From assembly GCF_002208095.1 (NCBI RefSeq), contig NZ_CP017990.1:1240001-1304000 (forward strand): 64,000 nt of DNA, written 5' to 3'. The stretch comes from Enterobacter cloacae complex sp. ECNIH7 (GTDB taxonomy: Bacteria; Pseudomonadota; Gammaproteobacteria; Enterobacterales; Enterobacteriaceae). The position numbers were made by a program, and so were the translations under genes. Below, one piece after another: positions 39,481 to 48,497 of the stretch. The notes under the pieces are model-generated. The model had not been told where the DNA came from. It ran no database searches and saw only the letters and a program-made list of their open reading frames with translations. Numbering within the stretch: position 1 is the stretch's first letter; each line of letters starts with the position of its first letter.

Positions 39481-40869
39481 GTGAAAGACGCGTCATCCGC
39501 TTCAGGCCATGGTAGCGCTGAAGCCTCGTCGGATCAGAATCCGACGCTGCAACGTGGTTTGCAAAATCGACATATTCAGTTAATTGCCCTTGGCGGCGCG
39601 ATCGGTACCGGGCTGTTTCTCGGCATCGGCCCCGCTATTCAGATGGCTGGTCCGGCGGTGCTGCTGGGTTACGGTATCGCCGGGATTATCGCCTTCCTGA
39701 TCATGCGCCAGCTTGGCGAGATGGTTGTTGAAGAGCCGGTTTCAGGCTCCTTCGCGCACTTTGCTTATAAATACTGGGGCCCGTTTGCAGGCTTCCTCTC
39801 CGGCTGGAACTACTGGGTGATGTTCGTGCTGGTGGGGATGGCGGAGCTGACCGCCGCAGGCATTTACATGCAGTACTGGCTGCCGGACGTCCCGACGTGG
39901 ATCTGGGCGGCGGCCTTCTTCATCATTATTAACGCCGTTAACCTCGTCAACGTGCGCCTGTATGGCGAAACCGAGTTCTGGTTTGCGCTGATCAAGGTGC
40001 TGGCGATTATCGGGATGATCGGCTTTGGCCTGTGGCTGCTGTTCTCCGGCCACGGCGGCGAGCGCGCCACGATCGACAACCTGTGGCAGCACGGCGGCTT
40101 CCTCGCCACCGGCTGGAAAGGGCTGATTCTCTCCCTGGCAGTGATCATGTTCTCCTTCGGTGGACTAGAGCTGATTGGCATTACCGCCGCGGAAGCGCGC
40201 GACCCGCATAAAAGCATTCCAAAAGCGGTCAACCAGGTGGTATACCGTATTCTGCTGTTCTACATCGGCTCGCTGGTGGTGCTGCTGGCGCTCTATCCGT
40301 GGGTGGAAGTGAAGTCCGACAGCAGCCCGTTCGTGATGATTTTCCACGATCTGAACAGCAACGTGGTGGCCTCGGCGCTGAACTTCGTCATTCTGGTTGC
40401 ATCGCTTTCGGTCTATAACAGCGGCGTTTACTCCAACAGCCGCATGCTGTTCGGCCTCTCCGTACAGGGCAACGCGCCGAAGTTCCTCACCCGCGTCAGC
40501 CGTCGCGGCGTGCCGGTGAATTCCTTGTTCCTTTCTGGTGCTATCACCTCGCTGGTGGTGCTGATTAACTATCTGCTGCCGAAAGAGGCCTTTGGCCTGC
40601 TGATGGCGCTGGTTGTCGCTACGCTGCTGCTGAACTGGATCATGATTTGCCTGGCGCACCTGCGCTTTCGCGCCGCGATGCGCCGCAAGGGACGCGATAC
40701 GCAGTTCAAAGCGCTGCTCTATCCGGCGGGGAACTATATCTGTATCGCTTTCCTGGGGCTGATTCTGGTGCTGATGTGCACCATGGATGAGATGCGCCTT
40801 TCGGCGATGCTGCTGCCGGTGTGGGTTATCTTCCTGTTTGTGGCGTTTAAGCTTTCCCGCAAAAAGTAG
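39481..40869 (+). CDS. pheP: Phenylalanine permease PheP
   Basis: APC-family proton symporter for phenylalanine in the inner membrane. Twelve hydrophobic segments are visible in 462 aa. Key signatures are LGGAIGTGLFLGIGPAI in helix 1 and FSFGGLELIGITAAEARDP. It starts at GTG with GGGGTAGGAC before it. Near-identity with E. coli PheP over the whole length supports the name. It is followed by a dispersed repeat copy and convergent ybdG. Confidence 0.96.
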   Translation: MKDASSASGHGSAEASSDQNPTLQRGLQNRHIQLIALGGAIGTGLFLGIGPAIQMAGPAVLLGYGIAGIIAFLIMRQLGEMVVEEPVSGSFAHFAYKYWGPFAGFLSGWNYWVMFVLVGMAELTAAGIYMQYWLPDVPTWIWAAAFFIIINAVNLVNVRLYGETEFWFALIKVLAIIGMIGFGLWLLFSGHGGERATIDNLWQHGGFLATGWKGLILSLAVIMFSFGGLELIGITAAEARDPHKSIPKAVNQVVYRILLFYIGSLVVLLALYPWVEVKSDSSPFVMIFHDLNSNVVASALNFVILVASLSVYNSGVYSNSRMLFGLSVQGNAPKFLTRVSRRGVPVNSLFLSGAITSLVVLINYLLPKEAFGLLMALVVATLLLNWIMICLAHLRFRAAMRRKGRDTQFKALLYPAGNYICIAFLGLILVLMCTMDEMRLSAMLLPVWVIFLFVAFKLSRKK

Positions 40870-40880
40870 CGCGGTTTTCT

Positions 40881-40917
40881 CCCTCTCCCTGTGGGAGAGG
40901 GCCGGGGTGAGGGCACC
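40881..40917. repeat. Dispersed palindromic repeat copy after pheP
   Basis: CCCTCTCCC-TGT-GGGAGAGGG followed by CCGGGGTGAGGGCACC. Same family as the copies near 10982, 17354, 20908 and 52349. Confidence 0.75.
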
Positions 40918-40951
40918 AGACTGCACCTGCCTTCACGCCCGGCAACCCACC

Positions 40952-42193
40952 TTACCGATGCTGTAGGGTCAACGAGCGAATATCGTTTCCGGTCGGGGAC
41001 TGGTGAATACGCAGCCCAAATTCATCCACCACCGCGAAAATATGGTCGAAGATGTCGGCCTGAATCTCCTCATATTCTGCCCAAACCACCGTGTTGGTGA
41101 AGGCGTATATTTCAATCGGCAAACCATTCGCATCAGGCGCTAGCTGGCGCACCATCAGCGTCATATCTTTGCGAATGCGCGGGTGGTTGCGCAGATATTC
41201 ATTCAGGTAGGCGCGGAAGGTACCAATATTGGTCATCTTACGCAGGTTTAATACCGACTCCCCTTCACCGTTCTTCTGATTCCACAGACTAATTTCCTCA
41301 TGTCGCGCGGCCAGATAGGGCTTCAGCAGCTTCGCCTGAATGAGTTTCTGCTGTTCCTGCTCGTCGAGAAAATGAATGCTGGTGGTATCAATATTCAGGC
41401 TGCGCTTAATGCGTCGCCCGCCGGAGGCCGACATGCCGCTCCAGTTGATAAAGGCGTCGGAGACCAGGGCCCACGTCGGAATGGTTGTAATCGTATTATC
41501 GAAGTTGCGTACTTTAACGGTGGTCAGACCGATGTCCGTCACCGTGCCGTTGGCACCGTATTTCGGCATCTCCAGCCAGTCGCCGAGCTTGAGCATATCG
41601 TTGGCGGAAAGCTGAATCCCCGCCACAAGTCCGAGTATCGGGTCTTTAAACACCAGCATCAGAACGGCGGCCATGGCGCCCAGACCGCTGATCAGAATCG
41701 CCGGGGACTGGCCGATCAGCAGAGAGATAATCAGTATTCCCACCAGGATGGCGCTCACCAGCTTGATGCCCTGGAAGATCCCCTTCAGCGGCAGCTGTGA
41801 TGCGGTGGCCATTTTCTGCGACAGATTAAAAATCACGTCCAGCAGCGAGAAGAAGGAGAGCAGGGCATACACCATGACCCACAGCTTTGCGCAAGTTGTG
41901 AGAATTTCCGCCGCTTCGCTGCCTTTTTGCAGCCACAGTACCGCCTGAACGTTGACGATTATCCCCTGAAGGGTGAAGGCCAGACGGTGAAATAATTTAT
42001 TCTGGGTAATGATCTGCAGCCACAAATGGCTGCTGGCCTGCGCGCGTTTTTCGAACGCGCGAAGCACCACTTTGTGCAGAATAAAATGAACGATGATGGC
42101 GGTAAGAAAAATAATACCAAAGATAATCACTAAAGAGGTGGTGTGATTAATTTCAATGCCTAACTCTTCAACCTGAGCAATTAATTCCTGCAT
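40952..42193 (-). CDS. ybdG: Miniconductance mechanosensitive channel YbdG (MscM)
   Basis: MscS-superfamily channel, 413 aa, protecting against osmotic downshock and acting in mild stress sensing. Five hydrophobic segments are visible, the last pore-lining one being [21 protein letters not shown], followed by [27 protein letters not shown] of the MscS beta domain. The C-terminal cytoplasmic part is intact. It is convergent with pheP and directed toward it. Confidence 0.93.
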   Translation of the reverse strand: MQELIAQVEELGIEINHTTSLVIIFGIIFLTAIIVHFILHKVVLRAFEKRAQASSHLWLQIITQNKLFHRLAFTLQGIIVNVQAVLWLQKGSEAAEILTTCAKLWVMVYALLSFFSLLDVIFNLSQKMATASQLPLKGIFQGIKLVSAILVGILIISLLIGQSPAILISGLGAMAAVLMLVFKDPILGLVAGIQLSANDMLKLGDWLEMPKYGANGTVTDIGLTTVKVRNFDNTITTIPTWALVSDAFINWSGMSASGGRRIKRSLNIDTTSIHFLDEQEQQKLIQAKLLKPYLAARHEEISLWNQKNGEGESVLNLRKMTNIGTFRAYLNEYLRNHPRIRKDMTLMVRQLAPDANGLPIEIYAFTNTVVWAEYEEIQADIFDHIFAVVDEFGLRIHQSPTGNDIRSLTLQHR

Positions 42194-42258
42194 AACGTCT
42201 CCTGTATTGATGCAGCCCCATAATGGCGGCTGCGGATCTATTATGCAAATTCACGGGC

Positions 42259-43695
42259 TTATTTGGTGGCCTGGCAGACCTTTACCACCGGCAGGCACAG
42301 GCGATGGCGGATGCGCAGCGTCGCCAGGGCAAGCACCACCATCATCGCCGTTTCCACCATCAGGAAGACGTTCACCGCCTGGGTGTAATCCCCGTGATGG
42401 TTCTGCAGCGCGTGCAGCAAAATCGCGCCGAAAATGGCCGGGCCAAGCCCCAGCGCGGCCTGCTGCAGCGTGCTGAGAATGGCGCTCGCGGCCCCCGCGT
42501 CGTCAGGCTGAATATCGCGCATCCCGATGCGGTAGAAGCTGTTCACGATCAGCGCCTGCCCGTAGCCGACCAGCCCGGTCGCGGGCGCCAGCGTCAGGGC
42601 GGTATTCTCCATTCCCCAGACGCGGAACGTGGCGATCAACGCCAGCAGGCCGGCAATCTGGATCGCCAGACCGGTCAGCAGAATGGTACTGGTGCTGTAG
42701 CGAGCAATCAGTCGCGGCGCGAACCACGCCGAAATAAAGTAGGTAACGCCCAGCGCGATAAAACTGTTTCCGGACTGCCACGGTGCCATCCCCAGACCGG
42801 TTTGCATGGTCAGCGCCATACAGAACATAAACCCGGACCAGACGCTGAAAAAGAGCATCGCAATCAGAATGCCAAAGCGAACGCTGCGAAGCTGCAGCAG
42901 GCGCGGCGGGATCAGCGGGTGGGCATTCTCACGCTCCTTTTTGCGCGCATTCAGCGCCGTCAGCCAGCCCAGCGGAATAATGGCGAGAAGCATAACCTTC
43001 AGCGGCCACGACCAATGCCACTGTGGGCCGAGCGCCATCGGGAACAGCAGGCAGCAAAGAATGATCGCCAGCAGCACGGTTCCGGTCCAGTCGATGCGTG
43101 ACGGCGTCTCGCGACGGGTTTCGGGTACGAAATGGCGACTCAGCGCCAGCACCACCAGACAGATCGGCACGTTGATAAAGAAGGCGTTACGCCAGCCCAG
43201 CCCGGCGATATCCGCCGACACCAGCCAGCCGCCGCCCATCTGGCCGACGATAAACGCAATCCCGCCGATGCCGCCAAACAGGCTGATGGCCTTAGCGTGC
43301 GCCGTACCTTTCAGCGTCACGTGCAGCGTGGCAAGAATTTGCGGCACGATCAGTGCGGCTCCCGCCCCCTGAACGATGCGCGCGGCCAGCAGCTGTTCCA
43401 TGTTCCCCGCCATCCCGCAGAGCAGCGAGGCCAGGCCAAAGCTCGCGACGCCCCACATGAACAGACGCCGACGGCCAAAGTTGTCCCCCAGCTTGCTGCC
43501 GAGCGCGAGGCAGACGGCGAAGGCCACGCCGTAGAGGGCGACAATCAGCTCCAGCTCGGTGGCGGTGGCGTTCAGCGAATGGGTGATGGCGTCCAGCGCG
43601 ACGTTGGTGATTGAGGTATCAATCATCGGCAGCATCTGGCCGGTTAGCAGCAATATCAGGCCAGCGCGGCCCGGTGAAACAACTGACGTATTCAT
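42259..43695 (-). CDS. MFS multidrug exporter, DHA2 (14-TMS) family
   Basis: A 478-aa drug-proton antiporter with fourteen predicted helices. It opens LILLLTGQMLPMIDTSITNVALD, with the motif D1-type of DHA2 transporters, motif A LGSKLGDNFGRRRLFMW, motif C-like GGIGGIAFIVGQMGGG and FINVPICLVVLALS. The substrates are unknown. It diverges from an MmyB-like regulator with about 107 bp between the starts, holding two inverted repeats. It is not in E. coli K-12 at this site. Confidence 0.88.
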   Translation of the reverse strand: MNTSVVSPGRAGLILLLTGQMLPMIDTSITNVALDAITHSLNATATELELIVALYGVAFAVCLALGSKLGDNFGRRRLFMWGVASFGLASLLCGMAGNMEQLLAARIVQGAGAALIVPQILATLHVTLKGTAHAKAISLFGGIGGIAFIVGQMGGGWLVSADIAGLGWRNAFFINVPICLVVLALSRHFVPETRRETPSRIDWTGTVLLAIILCCLLFPMALGPQWHWSWPLKVMLLAIIPLGWLTALNARKKERENAHPLIPPRLLQLRSVRFGILIAMLFFSVWSGFMFCMALTMQTGLGMAPWQSGNSFIALGVTYFISAWFAPRLIARYSTSTILLTGLAIQIAGLLALIATFRVWGMENTALTLAPATGLVGYGQALIVNSFYRIGMRDIQPDDAGAASAILSTLQQAALGLGPAIFGAILLHALQNHHGDYTQAVNVFLMVETAMMVVLALATLRIRHRLCLPVVKVCQATK

Positions 43696-43718
43696 GGTAA
43701 CTCCATTGCGTCATTCAA

Positions 43719-43778
43719 CAGATGGTCGTAGCATCAACCATCTGATAAACGGGTACCAGTTCTTGCTTATACTGGTAC
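43719..43778. promoter_or_regulatory. Two equal-geometry inverted repeats between MFS and regulator genes
   Basis: Repeat 1: CAGATGGT-N10-ACCATCTG at 43719-43744. Repeat 2: GTACCAGT-N10-ACTGGTAC at 43753-43778. Both have 8-bp arms and 10-bp spacers; centres are 34 bp apart, about three helical turns. They lie in the shared promoter region and are likely operators of the adjacent regulator. Confidence 0.6.
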
Positions 43779-43802
43779 TGGCACTACCATGCAGGGGGAT
43801 TT

Positions 43803-44672
43803 ATGGCCTTGATGTCTGAACCCGTCGTCTCACTTCAGGATGACACCCGAAAACAGCTGGGGGCATTTTTACGCGCGCGACGCGAAAGCCTCGATCCGCA
43901 GCGTCTCGGCCTGCCGCGCAGCGGTCGTCGCCGCACGCCGGGTCTGCGCCGGGAAGAGGTGGCGATGCTCGCTGACGTGGGCGTGACCTGGTACACCTGG
44001 CTGGAGCAGGGCAGGGACGTCAATCCGTCCAGCGCGGTGATGGCCGCTGTGGCAAAAGCGCTGCAGTGTACCCCGACTGAGGCCCGACACCTGTTTCTGT
44101 TAGCGGGGTTACCGCCGGGCGAAGCGCCGCAGGCGGTCTGCTGCGAGGGCATCAGCGAGGGCACACGCCGCCTGCTCGACACCCTGCTGCCGAAACCCGC
44201 CAGCATCCAGAAGCCCAATTTCGACATCGTGGCGTGGAACGACAGCTTCGGGCACCTGATGGGCGTCGATTTCAATGAAATCCCGCCGGAAGACCGTAAC
44301 TGTATTTACCTGTTTCTCACCCACCCGGCGTGGCGCGCGCGTCTCGGCAGACGCGACGATGTGCTGCCGATATTCGTCTCCTATTTCCGCGCGGCGATGG
44401 CCGAACACCGGGGCGACCCGCTGTGGGAGGCCAAACTGGCGCGCTTCTTTGCGGTGTCCGAAGAGTTCAAAACCCTGTGGCACCAGCGCAACGACGTGCG
44501 CGGCGTGGAGAACCAGCTCAAACTGTTTACTCATCCCGAGCTGGGGGATTTTACGCTTCAGCAGATGTACTGGTACTCTGCGCCGCGAAACGGCTCGCGA
44601 CTGCTGGTGTATCTGCCGGTGGATGAAGCCGGAGAGAGGGCGATGGAATGGCTGGCGGAGCAGGGGAAATAA
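43803..44672 (+). CDS. XRE-family regulator with MmyB-like ligand domain
   Basis: A 289-aa regulator. The N-terminal helix-turn-helix (about 15-85) reads LGAFLRARRESLDPQRLGLP and REEVAMLADVGVTWYTWLEQGR. The rest is the MmyB-like ligand-binding domain (about 110-285) with PNFDIVAWNDSFGHLMG and FFAVSEEFKTLWHQ. Such proteins usually repress an adjacent divergent transporter or oxidoreductase and may bind fatty acids. AGGGGGA precedes the ATG. The MFS gene upstream is the obvious target. Confidence 0.88.
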   Translation: MALMSEPVVSLQDDTRKQLGAFLRARRESLDPQRLGLPRSGRRRTPGLRREEVAMLADVGVTWYTWLEQGRDVNPSSAVMAAVAKALQCTPTEARHLFLLAGLPPGEAPQAVCCEGISEGTRRLLDTLLPKPASIQKPNFDIVAWNDSFGHLMGVDFNEIPPEDRNCIYLFLTHPAWRARLGRRDDVLPIFVSYFRAAMAEHRGDPLWEAKLARFFAVSEEFKTLWHQRNDVRGVENQLKLFTHPELGDFTLQQMYWYSAPRNGSRLLVYLPVDEAGERAMEWLAEQGK

Positions 44673-44737
44673 GTTTTGCGAGGTGCTTTCAGGGAGTAAG
44701 AGCCGAGTCTGCTGAATGGATGAAACAGGTGTAAGTT

Positions 44738-44756
44738 GGGGTTTAACGTAAACCCC
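44738..44756. terminator. Small hairpin after the XRE regulator
   Basis: GGGGTTTA (44738-44745) pairs with TAAACCCC (44749-44756) over a 3-base loop. No T-run is present. It lies between the regulator and a TATACT box at 44798-44803 that may serve the next gene. Confidence 0.4.
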
Positions 44757-44822
44757 TCGAATGAATCGACATCATTTCGATGGGGTGTTAAGTCGTCTAT
44801 ACTCACGCCATGAGAAACCACC

Positions 44823-45425
44823 ATGTCGCCACTGATGATTGATTCCGCAGATTTCAGCCAAAAATTAGGCCTTATCTCCCGAAACGTCGAACATACTGAA
44901 GCGTTTCTTGCGCGAGGCACGGTGGATTTTCACCTGCCCGGATTTATGCTGCCTGTGGGATATCGCCTGTTAAAATCGCTTTATGGCGATGAATATCGTC
45001 TCGTGACTACCGACGACGGAAAACCTTATACGGCGTATGCCGTTAAGTTGACGTTTCATAAAGAAATTACTTTTCCCCACGGGGCTGCGACACAGGTTAT
45101 GGTCTGGCGTACGCCACGCGCGGTTCATCAGCGTGTCATCAGTGGTTTACCACAATCCTTCTTCCAGTGGGTGCTAAGCGAATACGACATTGTGGTTTCT
45201 GACAGCGAGCAAACCGGAGACGGGCAGCGGTTTTGGTTACGTATGATCGACTGGGCGTTCAGTATGAATTATCAGATAAGCGTGGCGGACGGTACGGTAG
45301 GCGAAGAGTGGCACTTAACACCGGTGAGTTCATACGCCGAGCTGGAAGAGCGCTGGATTGCGTTTGCCTGGGGATACGATCGCGATGTCCATCCACATCG
45401 CAGGTTAGTCATCAGTAAAGCGTAA
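44823..45425 (+). CDS. Uncharacterised 200-aa protein
   Basis: I do not recognise this protein. It starts MSPLMIDSADFSQK and has no signal peptide or membrane helix. Segments such as LPGFMLPVGYRLLKSLYGDEY, RVISGLPQSFFQWVLSEYDIVVSD and TGDGQRFWLRMIDWAF suggest a compact alpha/beta fold, with several tryptophans and aromatic residues. A basic end, DVHPHRRLVISKA, closes it. A possible -10 (TATACT, 44798-44803) and a good terminator at 45425-45447 frame it as a single-gene unit. It is absent from this position in E. coli K-12. Phage or satellite proteins are often similar in size and character, but I have no motif to support that. Confidence 0.7.
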   Translation: MSPLMIDSADFSQKLGLISRNVEHTEAFLARGTVDFHLPGFMLPVGYRLLKSLYGDEYRLVTTDDGKPYTAYAVKLTFHKEITFPHGAATQVMVWRTPRAVHQRVISGLPQSFFQWVLSEYDIVVSDSEQTGDGQRFWLRMIDWAFSMNYQISVADGTVGEEWHLTPVSSYAELEERWIAFAWGYDRDVHPHRRLVISKA

Positions 45426-45450
45426 CGGGCCGCATTGCGCGGCCCGTTTT
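45425..45450. terminator. Intrinsic terminator between the 200-aa gene and nfsB
   Basis: ACGGGCCGC (45425-45433) pairs with GCGGCCCGT (45439-45447), followed by TTTT. It serves the left gene and lies 3 bp from the end of convergent nfsB. Confidence 0.85.
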
Positions 45451-45452
45451 GT

Positions 45453-46106
45453 TCAGCACTCGGTTACAATCGTGCTCAGCGGCAGGCGAGACTTCGGCAG
45501 CGTGGCGTTGAAATCTTCCACGCTGTGGTGGCCAACCGGTACCACCACCAGGCTGGTAAAGCCTTTCTCTTTCAGGCCAAATTCTTCGTCGAGAATGGCG
45601 GCGTCGAAACCTTCAATCGGTACCGCGTCCAGACCCATCGCGCCTACGCCCAGCAGGAAATTACCGACGTTCAGGTAAACCTGCTTCGCCATCCACTGGT
45701 CGTCATCTTTCAGATCCACGCGGTGCATGTCGGCGAAATAGGTGCGGCCCTTGTGGTTTGCGGCTTTGGCTTCCGGCGTGTTGAAACGGCCATCGGCCTC
45801 TTCCTGATCCACGACGCGCTCCAGCCAGGCGTCATCCAGCGCGGTTTTCGCGCAGAACACTACCACGTGGGAAGCATCCAGCATTTTACGTTCGTTGAAC
45901 ACATAGGTGCCCGCGGCGGATTTTGCCACGCGCGCTTTTCCTTCCTCGGTGCTGGCTACAATGAAGTGCCACGGCTGGGAGTTGGTGCTGGACGGGCTGT
46001 ACTGCAGCAGGGTTTTGATTTTCTCCGCTTCTTCTGCGGTCAGTTTTTTGGCTGGGTCGAACGCCTTGGTAGAGTGGCGTTTCAGGGCGACAGAAATGAT
46101 ATCCAT
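45453..46106 (-). CDS. nfsB: Oxygen-insensitive NAD(P)H nitroreductase NfsB
   Basis: FMN-dependent dihydropteridine/nitroreductase that activates nitrofurans. The 217 aa are full length. Flavin-contact motifs are visible: [33 protein letters not shown], and the C-terminal LPKSRLP. Expression in relatives is raised by MarA/SoxS/RamA regulators. The GGAGTTGTT ribosome site precedes the ATG. Confidence 0.95.
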   Translation of the reverse strand: MDIISVALKRHSTKAFDPAKKLTAEEAEKIKTLLQYSPSSTNSQPWHFIVASTEEGKARVAKSAAGTYVFNERKMLDASHVVVFCAKTALDDAWLERVVDQEEADGRFNTPEAKAANHKGRTYFADMHRVDLKDDDQWMAKQVYLNVGNFLLGVGAMGLDAVPIEGFDAAILDEEFGLKEKGFTSLVVVPVGHHSVEDFNATLPKSRLPLSTIVTEC

Positions 46107-46206
46107 AACAACTCCTGGTGATGAAATTCGCCCGCTCGCGGGCGCGAAAGGAAAGCAGATTACAGCGGGACGCGGAAAAAGATAAGTGCAATTCGAGCGC
46201 TTAATC

Positions 46207-46225
46207 TGTTCGTCTCAGACGAACA
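46207..46225. terminator. Hairpin between ybdF and nfsB
   Basis: TGTTCGTC (46207-46214) pairs with GACGAACA (46218-46225) over TCA, immediately before the ybdF stop on the other side. No T-run is present. Confidence 0.45.
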
Positions 46226-46226
46226 A

Positions 46227-46595
46227 TCAGACCGGCCGGATCCACTTCTGGTCTTTTTTCGGCAGCTTATCGACCACCAGATTCCACGAATCCGCTATCA
46301 GGTCGGCGACCAGTTCAGGTGTGATGTCGTCAGTGCCGTAAAGCGAAATCCAGTGTTTTTTATTGAGGTGATAGCCCGGCTCAACGCCGCGATAAATTTG
46401 CTGATTTAACAAGGATTTTTCTGGGTCTGACTTGAGGCTGACGTGCGGTCGTCCACGTACGGTGGCCATCAGCATAAAAATTTTCCCGCCCACCTTAAAC
46501 ACGTCGTACTCGGGGCCGAACGGCCAGCAGTGTTCGGTGAACGGCAGCTCCAGCGCCACGCGTTTTGCATGCTCCTGCAATGCTTTACTGTCCAT
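46227..46595 (-). CDS. ybdF: MmcQ/YjbR-family protein YbdF
   Basis: A 122-aa cytoplasmic protein with the CyaY-like DNA-binding fold known from MmcQ/YjbR. Start [19 protein letters not shown] is chosen; six earlier codons lie in ramR coding sequence and are less likely. Visible motifs are [30 protein letters not shown] and [12 protein letters not shown]. Its first 11 bases overlap the end of ramR, so the two are probably cotranscribed. Function is unknown. Confidence 0.9.
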   Translation of the reverse strand: MDSKALQEHAKRVALELPFTEHCWPFGPEYDVFKVGGKIFMLMATVRGRPHVSLKSDPEKSLLNQQIYRGVEPGYHLNKKHWISLYGTDDITPELVADLIADSWNLVVDKLPKKDQKWIRPV

Positions 46596-47171
46596 CGTTC
46601 TCTTCCTGGGCAAGCCCGCGCCACATCACCTCAAAGCCGAGCGCTTTAAAATCAACGGCACGGGAAGGGTCGCGAGTGGCAAATTCCATCGTAGATTCGG
46701 CCAGCGATAGGAAAAGCGCATCGCCAAACGTTTTAAATTCATCTGACATAAACACCTGACGCACCGAGCGGCGGCACAGCTCATGGAGTTCCGGGAACAT
46801 CTCTTTCACCGCCTGTTCCGTTTCGGCGCTCAGCTTTTCACTGACGCCGATCTGGCGGATCGCCGCATGAGAAACGGGGTTACGAATACCCCAGTCCACG
46901 TAGCTGTTCCAGATATTGCGGGTATGTTCTTTGGGCAGCGTGATGGTGCGATCGAGGTTTGCCAGCATGGCCTGGCAGAGATCCTGCTTCAGGTGCAGAT
47001 AGAGGGCATTCAGCAGATCGTCTTTAGTGGGAAAGTAGCGAGGGTCCCTTCGGCGACGCCCGCGTTACGGGCGATTAACGACGTTGAGGCGGCAATACCT
47101 GACTGTGCGAACGCCACCGTTGCGGCTTCCAGTAAGGCCTGTTTTTTATCTTCACTCTTCGGACGTGCCAC
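46585..47171 (-). pseudogene. ramR: TetR-family repressor RamR, inactivated by a 4-bp frameshift
   Basis: RamR represses romA-ramA. Reading from GTG 47171, [37 protein letters not shown] match the helix-turn-helix of RamR, then the frame shifts into ATFPLKTIC and stops after 53 residues. The rest resumes in another frame as LYLHLKQDLCQAMLANLDRT to QEENDGQ (stop 46585). Inserting four bases between 47040 and 47041 (GAAG on the plus strand, TTCC on the coding strand) restores [19 protein letters not shown], the wording expected from RamR, and a protein of about 196 aa. The 587-bp span is not a multiple of three. The truncated product lacks part of the DNA-binding domain's last helix and the whole ligand and dimer domain. 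The GTG start is preceded by GGGGGAAAAATTTA. Confidence 0.88.
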
Positions 47172-47261
47172 TAAATTTTTCCCCCTGTCAATTATAAAAA
47201 CCCTGATTGAAACACGTGCTTTGACACGCTGCAACGCGGAATGTCAAAGATCGAAAACGTC

Positions 47262-47289
47262 TTGACGACTTTATCATCATATCTATAAT
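47262..47289 (+). promoter_or_regulatory. Promoter of romA-ramA
   Basis: TTGACG (47262-47267) and TATAAT (47284-47289) with a 16-bp spacer, close to a consensus sigma-70 promoter. Its -10 box overlaps the left end of the RamR palindrome, which explains repression. Confidence 0.85.
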
Positions 47290-47307
47290 GAGTGCTTACT
47301 CACTCAT
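47288..47307. promoter_or_regulatory. RamR operator
   Basis: ATGAGTGCTTACTCACTCAT, a palindrome of two 7-bp arms with a 6-bp spacer, the same pattern as the known ramA operator of Salmonella and Klebsiella. It is intact, so loss of repression comes from the ramR break and not from the site. Confidence 0.88.
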
Positions 47308-47361
47308 AATCAAGTTTACCCCGCGCAAACTATCGGATGGGGCGCGTTTTCGGGTCTGGAT

Positions 47362-48465
47362 ATGAACAAACCTCTCTTCATCTGCGTGGTGTTAATCATG
47401 ATTATTGCTTCAGCTGCGAGTTTACCGTTTGTACTGAATGCCGGATTCGGCCAGCCGCCGCAGGGTGAGCAGCTCACTGAAGTGGAGGCCTCTCCCCAGT
47501 ATCGCGACGGGAAATTCCACAATACGCTGCCAACGCCGGGCTATAACGGCGACAAAAACATGCTGGTCGCGACGTGGGATTTTCTGACCAAAAAAACCGA
47601 AAACGCGCGCCCGGCCCAGCCGCTGCCGCTGGTGAAAACCGATCTTGCGAGCCTGCCGCTGGAGCAGGACACCCTGGTGTGGCTTGGTCACTCCTCCTGG
47701 TACCTGCAGCTCGCGGGCAAACGCATCCTGATTGACCCGGTGCTCAGCAACTATGCCGCGCCGTTCTCGTTTCTGAATAAAGCCTTTGCCGGGGAGTATC
47801 CGTGGCGCGCTGAAAGCATGCCGGAAATCGACCTGCTGATTATCTCGCACGATCACTACGATCATCTGGATTACGCCACCATCAGGGCGCTACTGCCGAA
47901 GGTGAAGCGCGTGGTGACGCCGCTGGGCGTGGGATCCCATCTTCGCTACTGGAGGATGAAGCCTGAGATTATTGCCGAGCGCGACTGGAACCAGTCGGTA
48001 CGCATCAGCGATGAACTGACGGTGCACGTTCTGCCGGCGCGCCACTTCTCCGGGCGCGGCATCAAGCGCGATCGAACCCTGTGGGGCAGCTTTATGTTCG
48101 TCACGCCAGAGCAGAAGGTTTATTACAGCGGGGATTCCGGCTACGGCCCGCACTTTAAGGCCATCGGCGAGCAGTTTGATGGCGTGGATGTCGCCATCAT
48201 GGAAAACGGCCAGTACGACCAGGACTGGAAGTACATCCACATGCTCCCGGAGGAAACGGCGCAGGCCTCGGTGGATCTGAACGCGAAAGCCGTGGTGCCC
48301 GGGCATAACGGACGCTTCGTGCTGGCGAAACATACGTGGAACGATCCGCTGATCCAGCTGGCTAAAGCCAGCAAGGATAAAAATTATCGGCTACTGACGC
48401 CGGCGCTGGGCGAGCCCGTCCGGGTGAATGACGCCACGCAAACCTTTCGCGCGTGGTGGGAATAA
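47362..48465 (+). CDS. romA: RomA, metallo-beta-lactamase-fold protein
   Basis: A 367-aa protein of the MBL-fold hydrolase family, first gene of the romA-ramA transcript. The N-terminal hydrophobic segment LFICVVLIMIIASAASLPFVL looks like a membrane anchor or signal. The metal site is seen in ISHDHYDHLDYA (HxHxDH), with further His/Asp residues in LPARHFSGRG, YYSGDSGYGP and VPGHNGRFV. It resembles the NAPE-PLD/UlaG-like group. Historical work in Enterobacter linked romA to reduced outer-membrane protein levels, but much of that effect belongs to ramA. Predicted to be overexpressed here. Confidence 0.92.
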   Translation: MNKPLFICVVLIMIIASAASLPFVLNAGFGQPPQGEQLTEVEASPQYRDGKFHNTLPTPGYNGDKNMLVATWDFLTKKTENARPAQPLPLVKTDLASLPLEQDTLVWLGHSSWYLQLAGKRILIDPVLSNYAAPFSFLNKAFAGEYPWRAESMPEIDLLIISHDHYDHLDYATIRALLPKVKRVVTPLGVGSHLRYWRMKPEIIAERDWNQSVRISDELTVHVLPARHFSGRGIKRDRTLWGSFMFVTPEQKVYYSGDSGYGPHFKAIGEQFDGVDVAIMENGQYDQDWKYIHMLPEETAQASVDLNAKAVVPGHNGRFVLAKHTWNDPLIQLAKASKDKNYRLLTPALGEPVRVNDATQTFRAWWE

Positions 48466-48497
48466 TGTTTAAGCGAGAAGCAGAGGGGGACAGCAGC

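Noticed and set aside
47030..47050. ramR split into two real genes
   Set aside because: Neither half forms a complete domain and a four-base insertion gives a single family-length protein, so a frameshift explains it better. A sequencing error remains possible.
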